From: Phascolarctos cinereus
Taxonomy: Eukaryota > Chordata > Mammalia > Diprotodontia > Phascolarctidae
NCBI RefSeq assembly: GCF_002099425.1
Contig: NW_018344260.1
Span: 15,001-79,000, forward strand
DNA length: 64,000 nt
Direction: 5' to 3'
Below the pieces are notes generated by a model. The model was not told the origin of the DNA. It saw nothing but the letters and a program-made list of their open reading frames with translations, and made no database searches. The translations under genes were made by a program, and so were the position numbers. Positions 45,021-54,723 of this stretch are shown piece by piece. Numbering within the stretch: position 1 is the first letter of the stretch; each line of letters begins with the position of its first letter.

Positions 45021-45120
45021 AATCAATCAATAAGCATTTATTAAATACTTATGCTAAGCCCTGGGGATGCATATAAAAGCGAAAAAGAAAGACAGTCCTT
45101 GTCCCCAAGGAGTTGCTAAA
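45021..45120 (-). repeat. L2 3' end / L2-tail element, antisense
   Basis: 'atcaatcaataagcatttat', 'gctaagccctggggatgcat' and 'gtccttgtccccaaggagtt'. It abuts the L3 directly. Confidence 0.88.
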
Positions 45121-45403
45121 AAAGGAAAGGTAGAAAAAACACAACATGGGGACATTATAAAAAAAGAAGCCAAGAGAGTAAAGAATTGGGCTGAGAAGAA
45201 TGAAGAAGTGAACACAGATGAGGACTCTTCCTTAAAATGTAGGTTCCAAGGGAAAAGGACCAATCATGGGAAGGGCCTTGGAGAAGAATCTTCTAGATGA
45301 GAAAACTGTTAGAGAATGGTGGTAAAAGTTTTCCAGGATGAGAAGGCTGCTAGAGCATAGATGAGAAGGCAACTTCTTTGCCATCATCACTTCAGAAGTG
45401 ATT
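45121..45403. other. Unassigned sequence
   Basis: A-rich; nothing recognised. Confidence 0.4.
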
Positions 45404-45870
45404 GGCCAATAGTAGGTCCTAACTCAACCCTCACTTACTCATTGTTTGGGTTTTGATGGTTCAGAGTGAGTATAAATAGCAATTGTTTCTGTTCTGGCCA
45501 GAAATCAGGAGAGTCTTCCCCTCCCAGATGGATTCTTTTGTGAAGTCGAAACTAGGTCGCCTTTTGCCTCAATTCTTACCTAGCCTTTAACCACTGAATG
45601 GGTGTTGCCTCAGACAAACTGAGACCTGGGAAAGACCTTAGCTTAAAAAGGCCAGCATCTCTTACTGCATCCTGGGTCATCACCAGTAGTTCTGACCTAT
45701 GTCTTGCCACTGGACTCCAGTGACTGGAGGAGGGAGTGAGGCTGATGACTTTGCACAGCCCTGCCTCACTCAAATCCGTTTCACTTGCAAGTCAAGAAGT
45801 GACCCTCCTGATGTCATTGATCCTATTCAAGAATGAAGAATAAATAACAAAAAATAACAATGACAACTTG
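45404..45870 (+). repeat. ~440-bp interspersed repeat with CCAAT and TATA-like motifs, copy 2
   Basis: Matches 40560-41128 without the TATC tract: 'gattggccaatagtaggtcc', 'gagtataaatagcaattg', 'gccagaaatcaggagagtct', 'gaatgggtgttgcctcagac', 'ccttagcttaaaaaggcc' and 'ctcctgatgtcattgatcct', then an A-rich end. Confidence 0.8.
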
Positions 45871-46294
45871 GAAGGGGCATTTGACATTTTTCCATTTTCC
45901 TCCTGGGTTACAATTCACTACCAACTAGACAGCCTGAAGTTGGTGAGGAGCTTCTTTGAACTTGGAAAGGCCGGTCCTCAGAGAGCAGAATGTTACCAGG
46001 GCTATACCTAAAGACTTTCCAATTTGTAGAAGCTGCCAGTGGCTGTAGCTCACTGATTTAGCTTAAGTCTTATGGCCCTTTCCCCATTTTCCAAGGGCTT
46101 TCAAAGATCATCAGAAGCAGCTCAGCATTCACCTCTTCCTTTTTTTTTTTAAGTACTGTTAAGAGGCACTAAAATCATTCTGAATTTGATTTCTATTGAC
46201 ATTACTTTAAGGAGGTATTCAGCTTCTTGTTAACATCTGAACATAGTGACTTGAACTTGTTGAGAGAAACTAGGTTCTTTTGTATCATCTCACT
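45871..46294. other. Unassigned sequence
   Basis: Nothing recognised. Confidence 0.4.
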
Positions 46295-46375
46295 TCAATT
46301 CATTTCAATTTAACTAAATAAACATTTATTAAGCACTTAATATGTGCCAGGCACTGTGCTAAACATTAAACATTC
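46295..46375 (-). repeat. L2 3' end, antisense
   Basis: 'aaacatttattaagcactta' then 'atatgtgccaggcactgtgc'. Confidence 0.85.
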
Positions 46376-46525
46376 AGCCTCAGTTTCTTCATCTGTAAAA
46401 TGAGGATAATAATAACACTTCTTCAGAGGGTTGTTGTGAGGATCAAAAGAATCTATTCACATTTATGTGAGTAAATTTTAATTGGGTAAAATGCTTTGCA
46501 GACCTCAAAAAACTATATAACTTCA
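46376..46525 (+). repeat. MIR/THER1-type CORE-SINE, 5' truncated
   Basis: 'gcctcagtttcttcatctgt', 'aaaatgaggataataataac', 'ggttgttgtgaggatcaaaa' and 'aaatgctttgcagacctcaa'. Confidence 0.82.
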
Positions 46526-46555
46526 TCATCAACATCATCAGCATCATTTAGATCT

Positions 46556-46684
46556 GAAAAAAGTAAGGAAGAAAACCCCTGTGATGCCATGATTTCCTTC
46601 CTTTTTTTCTGCCCTTCAGAGATCTTCTTGCTCTTGTAAGCTCCTTTAGGGCAGATTAGAGACAGTTTTGTCTTTCTAGACACT
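46556..46684 (+). repeat. Direct duplicate, left copy (right copy at 47684)
   Basis: 'gatgccatgatttccttcct', 'tcagagatcttcttgctc' and 'gacagttttgtctttcta' match 47684-47825 at about 85%, with a short gap. The right copy contains an L2 3' end. Confidence 0.75.
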
Positions 46685-46719
46685 TTCTCTATTACTTGAC
46701 CTTATTCTCATTTGTGAGT

Positions 46720-47580
46720 GTGAGAGATTGTGACAAACTTATCAAATTTATAGATGAGATAGAAGCTGGGGGGATGGGAGTGATAGCTAACATACCAATG
46801 AGTAGAATTGGGAATCAAAAGTCACTCAGTAGGCTAGAATGAGGTACTAAATCTATCAAGATGATATTTAATAGGGATACATGGAGAGCCCTAAGCTAGG
46901 GTTAAAAAAAATAAACTTTGTATGTATAGGATTAGGGTAGAGACGTGGTAAATCTGCAGTGCAGATGAAAAAATCAGGGAGAAAGGTTGGCTAAGTAAAC
47001 CAAAATCTCCATGAGTCAAGTAGGTACATAGTTAGAATGAGGGAGGCAAGATCATCTCCCTGTCCTGTGTCCTGGTGGGACCACATCTGGAGTGTTGTGT
47101 TTAGATCTGGGCATTTTAGGAAGGGCATTGATGAATTAGAGTATGTCCAGAGGATGACAAGGATGGTGAAGGCCCTGGAAACCATGCTTATCAAAATGGA
47201 TGTTTAGCCTGGAGAAGAGAAGATACAAGGAGAAGGCTTGATCGATGTTTTCAAGCATCAGAAGGGCTGTCTTCTTGTTGAAGAAAGATTAGATTTGCTT
47301 TGCTTGTTCCCAGCCGGCAGAACTAGAAGTAATGGATAAAAGTTACAGAGTGGTAGATTCTAGCTTGATAGAAAGAAAAATAATAATTAGACTTGTCCCA
47401 AACAATCAGAGCTGTCCAAAAGCACAGCAGGCTCTTGTCGTAGGCAATTCATTCCATATCTCTGGAATGTCTTCAGTCAGAAGCTGGATAACCACATGAT
47501 GGCAATGTCTTTTAGGGTGTTTCTGGTCAGGAATAGGGCTGTACTAAATGACCTTTGAGGTCCCTTTTAACCCTGAGATT
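46720..47580 (+). repeat. CR1/L3 LINE, 3' third
   Basis: 'tatagatgagatagaagctg', 'gtggtaaatctgcagtgcag'-like text, 'ggaccacatctggagtgttg', 'gaagggcattgatgaattag', 'gtttagcctggagaagagaa', 'ggcagaactagaagtaatgg' and 'gacctttgaggtccctttta' cover the L3 3' part to its end. Old and inactive. Confidence 0.85.
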
Positions 47581-47683
47581 AAAAACAAAATCTTTCTAAA
47601 AAGTCAGGATGGAACAGATGCTTTCCTGATGTCCTTCCTACAATGAAAATCTAGGATGCTAATTTGGAACTTAAAAAAAATGT

Positions 47684-47825
47684 TAAGAAAAAAGGAAGGA
47701 AAAAAAAACCCTTTGATGCCATGATTTCCTCCTTTTTTTCTCCCTTTCAGAGATCCTCTTGCCTCTTGGATCCCTAGTAAAATGTAAGCTACTTCAGGTC
47801 AGATCAGAGACAGTTTTGTCTTTCT
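47684..47825 (+). repeat. Direct duplicate, right copy
   Basis: Matches 46556-46684. The two copies flank the L3 LINE, 1.13 kb apart. Confidence 0.75.
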
Positions 47826-47900
47826 ATCTCTAGAACCTAGCACAGAGCTTTTTACATATTAGATATTTAATAAATATCTATTGAATTTAATTGAATTAAA
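47760..47900 (+). repeat. L2 LINE 3' end
   Basis: 'aaaatgtaagctacttcagg', 'gtctttctatctctagaacc' and 'tagatatttaataaatatct'. Confidence 0.8.
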
Positions 47901-48004
47901 CAGTAGTGGCTGAAAGCTTGTGTTTAGTTTGGTTAACCCCTTCTGGAAAAAAAACGTGGGCTAGGTTCTGTCTAGTTCCTCTTTCACCAGGGGCTATATT
48001 GATC

Positions 48005-48225
48005 TATGTAGTGTAATGGAAAGAACATAGGATTTGGGGGGCAGAAGGACTGTGTTCTAGTTCTGTTTCTCCCTCTTCCTTGTGTAAATGTAAACAAGTC
48101 ACTCACCTTCTGTGAGACTCCATCTATAAATCTGGGATAATAATACTTATATAACTTACCTCGCATGATTATCAGGAGGAAAGCATTTTGTAAATTGTAA
48201 GGCACCCTGTAAATTTGAGTTGGTT
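48005..48225 (+). repeat. MIR/THER1-type CORE-SINE
   Basis: 'gtgtaatggaaagaacatag', 'gtctagttctgtttctccc'-type head, 'gggataataatacttatata' and 'aaagcattttgtaaattgta'. Confidence 0.7.
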
Positions 48226-48790
48226 TTAATATCCAATTCTCTACTTGGGCAGAAGGAAACCATATTCAGTGCCCAGCTCAAATGCCTTTTGCATAAGGAG
48301 AATAAAATCTGGAATATACTGGGAATACAGAATAAGTAATCAATTTCAGCCAATTAATGTCTGATAAAAACTAATCGCCCTCCTCTCCCTTTCTCATTAT
48401 TGAATGACCTCCAGCAACCCATGAAATTCACAAACAGGAGCTGAGTGTTCAGCCTGCCTAATGACTCTGAATGAAACCAATGGACACTGAATTCATCAGA
48501 GAGGGCTCTACCCTCATTGCCCATGGAGCTGTGGTTTAGATCATCCCTGTCTGTTGTTTGCTTCCAAATAACAAACAGGCCAAAGACAACTGGGGATAGG
48601 GTGGGAGTGTTGCCTGTGGCGAGAAGTTGGGCTTCAGACCAGAGATCAGGGTTTATACCACACACAGCAGAAGTATCAAAATCTTTCCAGGGTGATAGAC
48701 TCAGAGGAAGACAATGTAAGACTGACAGTAAGATATACTTGCTCTCCCTGCTAGTATTTGTGCCTTATCACCATCATAATATATGCAAAT
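48226..48790. other. Unassigned sequence
   Basis: Nothing recognised. Confidence 0.4.
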
Positions 48791-49037
48791 CTTAAGATTT
48801 GCAAAGTGTTGTGCTTTTTTTTTTTACTAATATTTTATTTTATCCTCATAATACCCTTGGGAAATAGGTGCTAACCTTTTTATCCTCATTTTTACAGATG
48901 TGAAAACTGAGACAGACAAAAGTTAAATGACTTGACCACGGTCACATAGCTAGTAAGTGTCTGAGACTGGATTTGAACTGAGGTCTATACTGACTTCAGG
49001 ACAGACACTCCATCCACTGAACTACCTAACTGCCTCT
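48791..49037 (-). repeat. MIR/THER1-type CORE-SINE, full length
   Basis: 'gatttgcaaagtgttgtgct', 'ctcatttttacagatgtgaa', 'ggtcacatagctagtaagtg' and 'ccactgaactacctaactgc'. Confidence 0.88.
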
Positions 49038-49237
49038 AGTCTTTACACATATATAGTCTTTACCCCTGGGTAGAGAGTTGGAAGATACATTATAGATTAT
49101 GGGATCACAGACTGAGAGCAGGCTGGGATCCTAGAGGTCATCTAGCATAATCTCATTCTTCAGAAGAAGAAACCGAGGCCCAGAGAGCATAAGATCAGAG
49201 ACTGAGAACTGGAAGGGATCTCAGACATAATCTAGTC

Positions 49238-49451
49238 CAGGTTTCTTAGCCTGGCGTTCAAGATTTCAGGGGGGTCCATGAACCTGGATGAGAAATAAAT
49301 TATGTCTTTGTTTTCACCAACCTCTCACTGAACTGTAGCATTTCTTTCAACCATGAAGGTCGTCAACAGACCATTATTTTGATAAAAGGTCCACATGACT
49401 CACCAGGCTGCCAAATGGAACCGTGACACACAAAAAGGTTAAGAACCTCTT
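49238..49451. mobile_element. hAT-like MITE nested in a SINE
   Basis: Inverted ends CAGGTTTCTTAGCC and AAAAGGTTAAGAACCTCT. Inside are 'ggtccatgaacctggatgag', 'tagcatttctttcaaccatg' and 'gactcaccaggctgccaaat'. 214 bp; no transposase; the target duplication is not clean. Confidence 0.75.
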
Positions 49452-49517
49452 ATAATAATCCAACTTCTTCATTTTAGAAATGAGGAAACTGAAATCCAAA
49501 TAAGAAAAGTGATGAAT

Positions 49518-49770
49518 CTAAGAGGTAGCTAGATATTGTAGTAGATAGAGCACTGGACCTAAAGTCAGGAAGATCTGAGTTCAAGTCCTGTCCGAAATAC
49601 TTAGCAGCTGTGTGACCCTAGTCAAGACATTTTATCTGCCCTCAGTTTCCTCAACTGTAAAATGGGGATAATAATAGCACCTACCTCCCAGGGTTGTCAT
49701 GAGCCTCAAACGAGGTATTTGTAAAGCATTTAGCACAGTGTTTGACACATAGTAGGTGCCATATAAATGT
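49518..49770 (+). repeat. MIR/THER1-type CORE-SINE, full length
   Basis: 'gtagctagatattgtagtag', 'gatctgagttcaagtcctgt', 'cagtttcctcaactgtaaaa', 'cagggttgtcatgagcctca' and 'gacacatagtaggtgccata'. Confidence 0.9.
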
Positions 49771-50089
49771 GTTTTCTTCCTTTCTAAGCTCATATAGGCA
49801 GACAATAGCAGAATTGGTATTGAACCCAAATCTTCTGACCATAAATACAGCATTCTTTCCATACACACTATATTTGAATGACTTGCCCAAGATGACACAA
49901 GGAGTATCAGAATTCAAACCCAAGTCCTCTGACTTCAAAGCTAGTGCTCTTTCAATCATTCCATGTCCTTGCCATCAAAGCCTCAACATTAGAACAGCTT
50001 TGACAAGTGGTCTTTGACAAGGTCTCTGCTTGAAGATATTCCAAAGATGGGGAGTATATGCTTCCTAAGAGAGTCCCTTCTCCTCACTC

Positions 50090-50640
50090 CTCCTGAGTCT
50101 TGTACAACTCACACCTCCATCCCTGTTTATGTCTTTGCATGCCCAGTGCCTTTATTATACAGGGTACCTGACACATGGCAGGCATTTAAAAGATGCTTGC
50201 TGACACAGTAACAGCAACATTGTGAGATGATCAGCTTTGATAGACTTAGCTCTTCTCAGCAATACAATGATCTAAGACAATTCTGAAAGACTCATGATGG
50301 AAAATGCTATCCACATCCAGAGAAAGAACTATGCAAATCAAAGCATACTATTTTTTTCTTTTTTGGGGTTTTTCCCTTTTGTTCTGATTCTTCTTTCACA
50401 ATATGACTAATGTGGAATATATATTTAATATGATTGTACATGTATAACCTATATCAGATTGCTTGCTATCTTAGGGAGTAGGGAAGGGAGAAAGGAAGGG
50501 AGGAAGAAAAATTTGGAACTCAAAATCTCATAAAAGTGAATGTTGAAAACTATCTTTACATATAATTGGAAAAACAAAGTACTATTAAATGCAAAAAAAT
50601 TTAAAAAAGATGCTTGCTGGTTGATTGATTGGATTTGGGG
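50090..50640 (+). repeat. L2 LINE 3' end split by an L1
   Basis: 'gtctttgcatgcccagtgcc' and 'gacacatggcaggcatttaa' (to 50202) continue after the L1 with 'gatgcttgctggttgattga'. Confidence 0.85.
50203..50604 (+). repeat. L1 LINE 3' end, 5' truncated, with target duplication
   Basis: 'cttctcagcaatacaatgat', 'gactcatgatggaaaatgct', 'gaactatgcaaatcaaagca', 'gtgaatgttgaaaactatct' and an A-rich end. A perfect 15-bp duplication aaaagatgcttgctg flanks it (50188-50202 and 50605-50619). About 400 bases of 3' UTR only. Confidence 0.95.
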
Positions 50641-50790
50641 TCAAAGGACCTGGATTCACATCTCTGCTCACACTACCAATGTGACCTTGGGCAAGTTATT
50701 TAACATCTTTGGATGTCAGTGTCCTCATTTGTGAAATGGGGAGGAGCTAGATGATTCTAAGAGCCCTATAAACCTATGCTCCTAGAGTAT
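50641..50790 (+). repeat. CORE-SINE, tail L3-like
   Basis: 'cctggattcacatctctgct', 'gtgaccttgggcaagttatt', 'cctcatttgtgaaatgggga' and 'gatgattctaagagccctat'. Confidence 0.8.
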
Positions 50791-51474
50791 AGGTCAGCTT
50801 TAATCTGGGACAAAGACATGAGTGATAAGATCCTGTTATTGTTGTATGGTTGGAGATAGTTCCAATAGAGTGGACATCAGGTGTGGGAACCTTTTGACAG
50901 CTTTCTTAGCCCTTCAGCTCTTTCCTCTTGATCCTCAGTGGGACACCTCCCAGGATGTCTCTCCTACTTGGATTTGACACTAAGAATTTGCTTTGTCCTC
51001 CTAATCCCACTTTGATTCTTCTCCAATCCAGTTCAGACATTCTCCCTCAGCTCCCCTAGTCCATGAAACAATTAAGGCCCTTCTGTATGGTTCGTCAGAC
51101 ATTGCCTCCAGCATCCGTACTGGACTGCATCCATAAAAGCTCTCCCCTAGTGTGGACAATTTGTCCTTGGTGTCCCCATAAAAGAATCTCTAAAGACTCT
51201 TCTCGTCTCTTTCATGTCTAGAGATAAAATGTTTGTATTTGTTGATGATTAAGTATACAATAAAAAAGAAAACTGTTATTTTTAACAAAAGTACATTCCA
51301 TCCCCTATGCCCTATTGCTCAGGCAGTCTAGGCACACAGATTTGGCCACTTCCTTCCAAGAACCCTGTCACCATTTGTTTGAGCTCCTACATAGTATAAT
51401 AGCTGGATAATTCTTCTTTATCTCAAAATCTCCCTGATTGTGGTTTAGGGCCATTTCTTCTTCCATTGCCCTGA
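50791..51474. other. Unassigned sequence
   Basis: Nothing recognised. Confidence 0.4.
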
Positions 51475-51665
51475 GTGTTGAGGAGCTCAACTGGAGTTGG
51501 AATCTGAGGACCTGGATTCAAGTCCTGATTCTGCTACTTTTTAATCTGTGTGACTTTGGGTAAGATATTTCACCTCCTCTGAGATTTAGTTTTCTTTTCT
51601 GTAAAATGAGAGGGTTAGAGGAGGTGACATCTAGGGTCACTCCAGCTCTAGGTCTATGATCCTAC
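51475..51665 (+). repeat. CORE-SINE with CR1/L3-like tail
   Basis: 'ctggattcaagtcctgattc', 'gtgactttgggtaagatatt', 'ttctgtaaaatgagagggtt' and 'cactccagctctaggtctat'. Confidence 0.82.
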
Positions 51666-51809
51666 CATTGTGAGAACCATAGTGGTTACTATTCTCTATC
51701 TATTGAACTGAAAGCCACTTAAGTCCCCATTGCCTTCTCTTCTGGAAATTTGCTTATATCATTCAAAGAGGATCTGGTGAGTACAGAGTCTTTTCCATGG
51801 TCCTTACAA

Positions 51810-52010
51810 TGATAGGATCATAGAAATAGACCTGGGATGGGCCCTAGAAGTCATCTAATCTAACTCCTTCATCTTATAAAAAGGGAAATGGAGGCCTAGA
51901 GAATTGAAGTAACTTGCTCTAAATCACCCAAGCAGTAAATCACAGAGTCAGGATTTGAACCTAGGTCCTCTGACTCCATATCTGTCATTATACACATTGT
52001 CTTTTCTTCC
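51810..52010 (-). repeat. CORE-SINE with CR1/L3-like tail
   Basis: 'taggatcatagaaatagacc', 'gaagtcatctaatctaactc', 'aaatggaggcctagagaatt' and 'caggatttgaacctaggtcc'. Confidence 0.82.
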
Positions 52011-52049
52011 AGGCAATGAATGAGGATGTTTCTGAGGGAGAAGGGCAAG

Positions 52050-52200
52050 GTGGGATAATGGAAAGAGAACAGGATTTAATGTCAGAAGATCTGAGTTCAC
52101 ACCCAGCTCTGTCTCTTATATACTGTGTGACCTTGGAAAACTGATATTACCTCTCTGTGCCTTAGTTGCTCATCTGTAAAATGAGGAGGAGTTTCTTTCA
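52050..52200 (+). repeat. CORE-SINE, 3' truncated
   Basis: 'ggtgggataatggaaagaga', 'gatctgagttcacacccagc' and 'gctcatctgtaaaatgagga'. The next SINE begins where this one ends. Confidence 0.78.
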
Positions 52201-52445
52201 AAGTCAGGAAGACCTGGGTTCAAGTCCTGCCTCTGCTATACTGGTTGTGTGACACTGGGCAAGTCACAACCTCTAAATATTTGAGGCAACCTTCTAAGCC
52301 TATAGGAGCAAAGTACCAATGTGCATTGGTAGAGAGAGTTTTCTCAGTGGGAATTTCCTATACATATGAAATTGCAGGTCTGTTCCAAAAAATAATCAGA
52401 GTGGACATATGATCTCTAAGGGCCCTTCCAGCTCTAGCTCTTTCT
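52201..52445 (+). repeat. CORE-SINE variant with 'tgcattggtagaga' body
   Basis: 'cctgggttcaagtcctgcct', 'gtgacactgggcaagtcaca', 'gcattggtagagagagtttt' and 'gaaattgcaggtctgttcca'. Same subfamily as 12165 and 17935. 52,405-52,445 looks like the tail of the preceding SINE, so this one may be nested in it. Confidence 0.72.
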
Positions 52446-53667
52446 CAGTAGGAGTGATGTTCCCTACCTCTGGCCACAGGGGTAAGCCCAGCCCAGGCTC
52501 CAGGCTTCAAGCCACAAAGCCACCTGCCTGGGAGAAGAAGGGAGGGGGTAGCAAATGAACAGTATAGCCAGGCACTTGTGTTCCCTGGGGATTGGCAGAT
52601 AATGAGTCTGGGCAAACAGGGTCGATTCAAAGGGCCCCAGCCTTGCTAATGAACAAGCAGTGTGTCTCACTCATCAGACGATCACAGCCTACCTGGCCCT
52701 GAGGCCACAGCACCCCCCCCCCCACTCAGTGCTATTTGCAGCCTCCTAAAAAAGCTAGCTAAGCTGAAAACTGTTCTGCTGGTTCCCGTTGAATCTCTAA
52801 ATAAAGCATCCTGTGCTCTTTCCCTGTTGCCCAGCATTCTCCAAAGCCCTGGAATGGTCCTCCCCACTTCCTGTCCCCCTCCCCCTCCTCTTCTCATGTC
52901 CCCTCATTTCCATCTGTTGCCAGCAGCCCAGCCAGGGCTGGTTGTTGACAGTGAGGCCCAATCAGAAATTCTCTGTTGAGTGCAGAGGGGTCAGCTCTGT
53001 TTTTACAGCAACAAGGAGAACCCAGACTAGGGAGTGCCCTGCTATGATACAGGCAGCAGCTCTCCATTTAAGACCCAACGTCTGCTTGGGCCGTTCTGGG
53101 GCTGTGGCTGAGTGAGGAGGACATCGGCTGGGAGATTTGGCCCTTGACTTTGCCAATCCAGCTGGACAGAGTGGCAGCACAGGGGACACTGGCTATTGCC
53201 AGAGAAGGTCAAGCTTGGAGAAGCTAGATTGCATCAGACAAGCTGTCATTTCCCAAACATGCCTGGTGGCATGCTCCCTGATCCTGTGCAGACCTCCCTG
53301 GCTTGAAATCAATCTCCGGCCCACCCCCCTGGATTTGGGTGTGCCCAGGAAACCTGGCTTCCTGACTTGGCTTGACTTCTGCTTTATATCCACTCAGATT
53401 TTGATCCAGATTATTATCTCCTTTTCCAAGGAGAGGAGTTTCCCTTATTTTCCACTTGGTAGACTGGCCCAATATGGAATTCTGGTACCATGTCACAACC
53501 ACAAGATTAAACAAACTGATGAGACAATTCCATCTCTGGTGGGGTCTAAACATTGCCATTAAGGATGAGATATATAGGAGCACCATTCCTGGACTGGGGA
53601 GTACTTTATGTCCCTCTATATGGAACCCAACATGTTCCTAAAGGAAAGTCAAAGATCAGGCGCTCAA
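52446..53667. other. Repeat-free, GC-richer block
   Basis: About 1.2 kb with no repeat landmark and higher G+C than the rest, including a C9-run at 52,713. Several overlapping frames of 60-140 codons exist on both strands, none with a recognisable domain or codon pattern. A possible unique or regulatory region. Confidence 0.35.
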
Positions 53668-53795
53668 TGAGTCAATGGGCATTTATTAAACACTTCCTAT
53701 ACTGGGGACACTGGTTTAAGCACAAGAGATACAAAGAAGAGCAAAAATAGTCCCTCTCCCCAAGGAATTTATATTCTGATGGAGGAGAGATATAG
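53668..53795 (-). repeat. L2 3' end / L2-tail element, antisense
   Basis: 'gtcaatgggcatttattaaa', 'cacaagagatacaaagaaga' and 'gtccctctccccaaggaatt'. Confidence 0.85.
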
Positions 53796-53799
53796 AATA

Positions 53800-53905
53800 G
53801 CTCATAGAAATATAGGATCACAGACTTAAAATTAGAAAGGAACTTAGAGATCATCAAGTCTAGCCCCTTCATTTTACAGATGAGGAAACTGAGGCCAAGA
53901 GGGAT
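53800..53905 (-). repeat. CORE-SINE tail and core fragment
   Basis: 'ataggatcacagacttaaaa', 'aacttagagatcatcaagtc' and 'cagatgaggaaactgaggcc', ending abruptly at the next element. Confidence 0.78.
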
Positions 53906-54118
53906 TAATCAATCAACCAATTATTTATTAATCACTGACTATATGCCAGATGCCATGCTGGTCATATTAATTTAAAGGATGAAACAATCCCTACATGCAA
54001 GTTTGTATCCTAATGGGAGAGACAACTAATTTTCATAAAAATATATATAGCATGTAAAGTTAATAAATACAAATACATTCAAAATAGTTATATACAAGAC
54101 ACCTCATGATTAAAGTAA
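53906..54118 (-). repeat. L2 3' end / L2-tail element, antisense
   Basis: 'aatcaatcaaccaattattt', 'actatatgccagatgccatg' and 'atcctaatgggagagacaac'. Confidence 0.82.
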
Positions 54119-54660
54119 CTTAGAAGGGAAGACTCTAGCAGCTGAAGGAAGAAGTCCTCACAATTGGAGGCATTCTAGTTCTAGCCAGTATTTCAAAAGC
54201 CCTTCCTTCCCTTCACCTCCCCCTCCACCCACCTCCACCAGCCCCTGCTCCTACCATCTGGTACAATGGGGACTAGAACTTCTCCACCGGGACAGATGAA
54301 CAGTTATATATGATCTTGCCCCATGTGGTCACCAGGCTTCTGGTTGCAAGAATATTGCCGCATTCTGTCCCTGTGAGGGAGTAGTCATTGGTGGCTCATG
54401 CTCAGGAAATTCCACCTTTATTTTTGTCTGTTTCTTTGTGTCTCCCATTCTCTGTGTGAATCTGTCTGTGTTTTTGCCTCTCTCTGTCTCTTCCTCTGTT
54501 TCATTGCCTCTCAGTCTTTGACTCTGTCTGTCTGTGTTTGTCTATCTGTCTCCTCCCCCCCCCCCCAGAGGAAAGAATGAAAGGAACTAGGTCCCTATCG
54601 GTTAAAAAATCCACAGTTGAAGAAACAAGGATATCAGATGTAACACCTTATTTTTCCATG

Positions 54661-54661
<1 letters not shown>
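54119..54661. other. Unassigned sequence with a (TCTG)n tract
   Basis: Degenerate TCTG/TCTC at about 54,415-54,555, ending in a C10 run (54,556). Otherwise nothing. Confidence 0.6.

Positions 54662-54720
<59 letters not shown>
54662..54720 (+). repeat. (TG)n microsatellite, ~29 perfect units
   Basis: An uninterrupted GT run. The Cys-Val and Thr-His frames crossing it are artefacts. Confidence 0.98.

Positions 54721-54723
<3 letters not shown>

Larger units (their letters stand above)
49095..49960 (-). repeat. CORE-SINE pieces broken up by a hAT MITE and by another SINE
   Basis: Antisense SINE pieces at 49095-49190 and 49192-49237, then 49452-49515, 49771-49862 and 49863-49960, show 'ctagaggtcatctagcat', 'ttcattttagaaatgagg' and 'ttgcccaagatgacacaa'. 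Between them lie the MITE (49238) and a sense SINE (49518). Confidence 0.65.

Noticed and set aside
53137-53562. 141-codon plus-strand frame
   Set aside because: No domain, no initiation context of note, and overlapping frames of similar length on the other strand; fits chance in GC-richer DNA.
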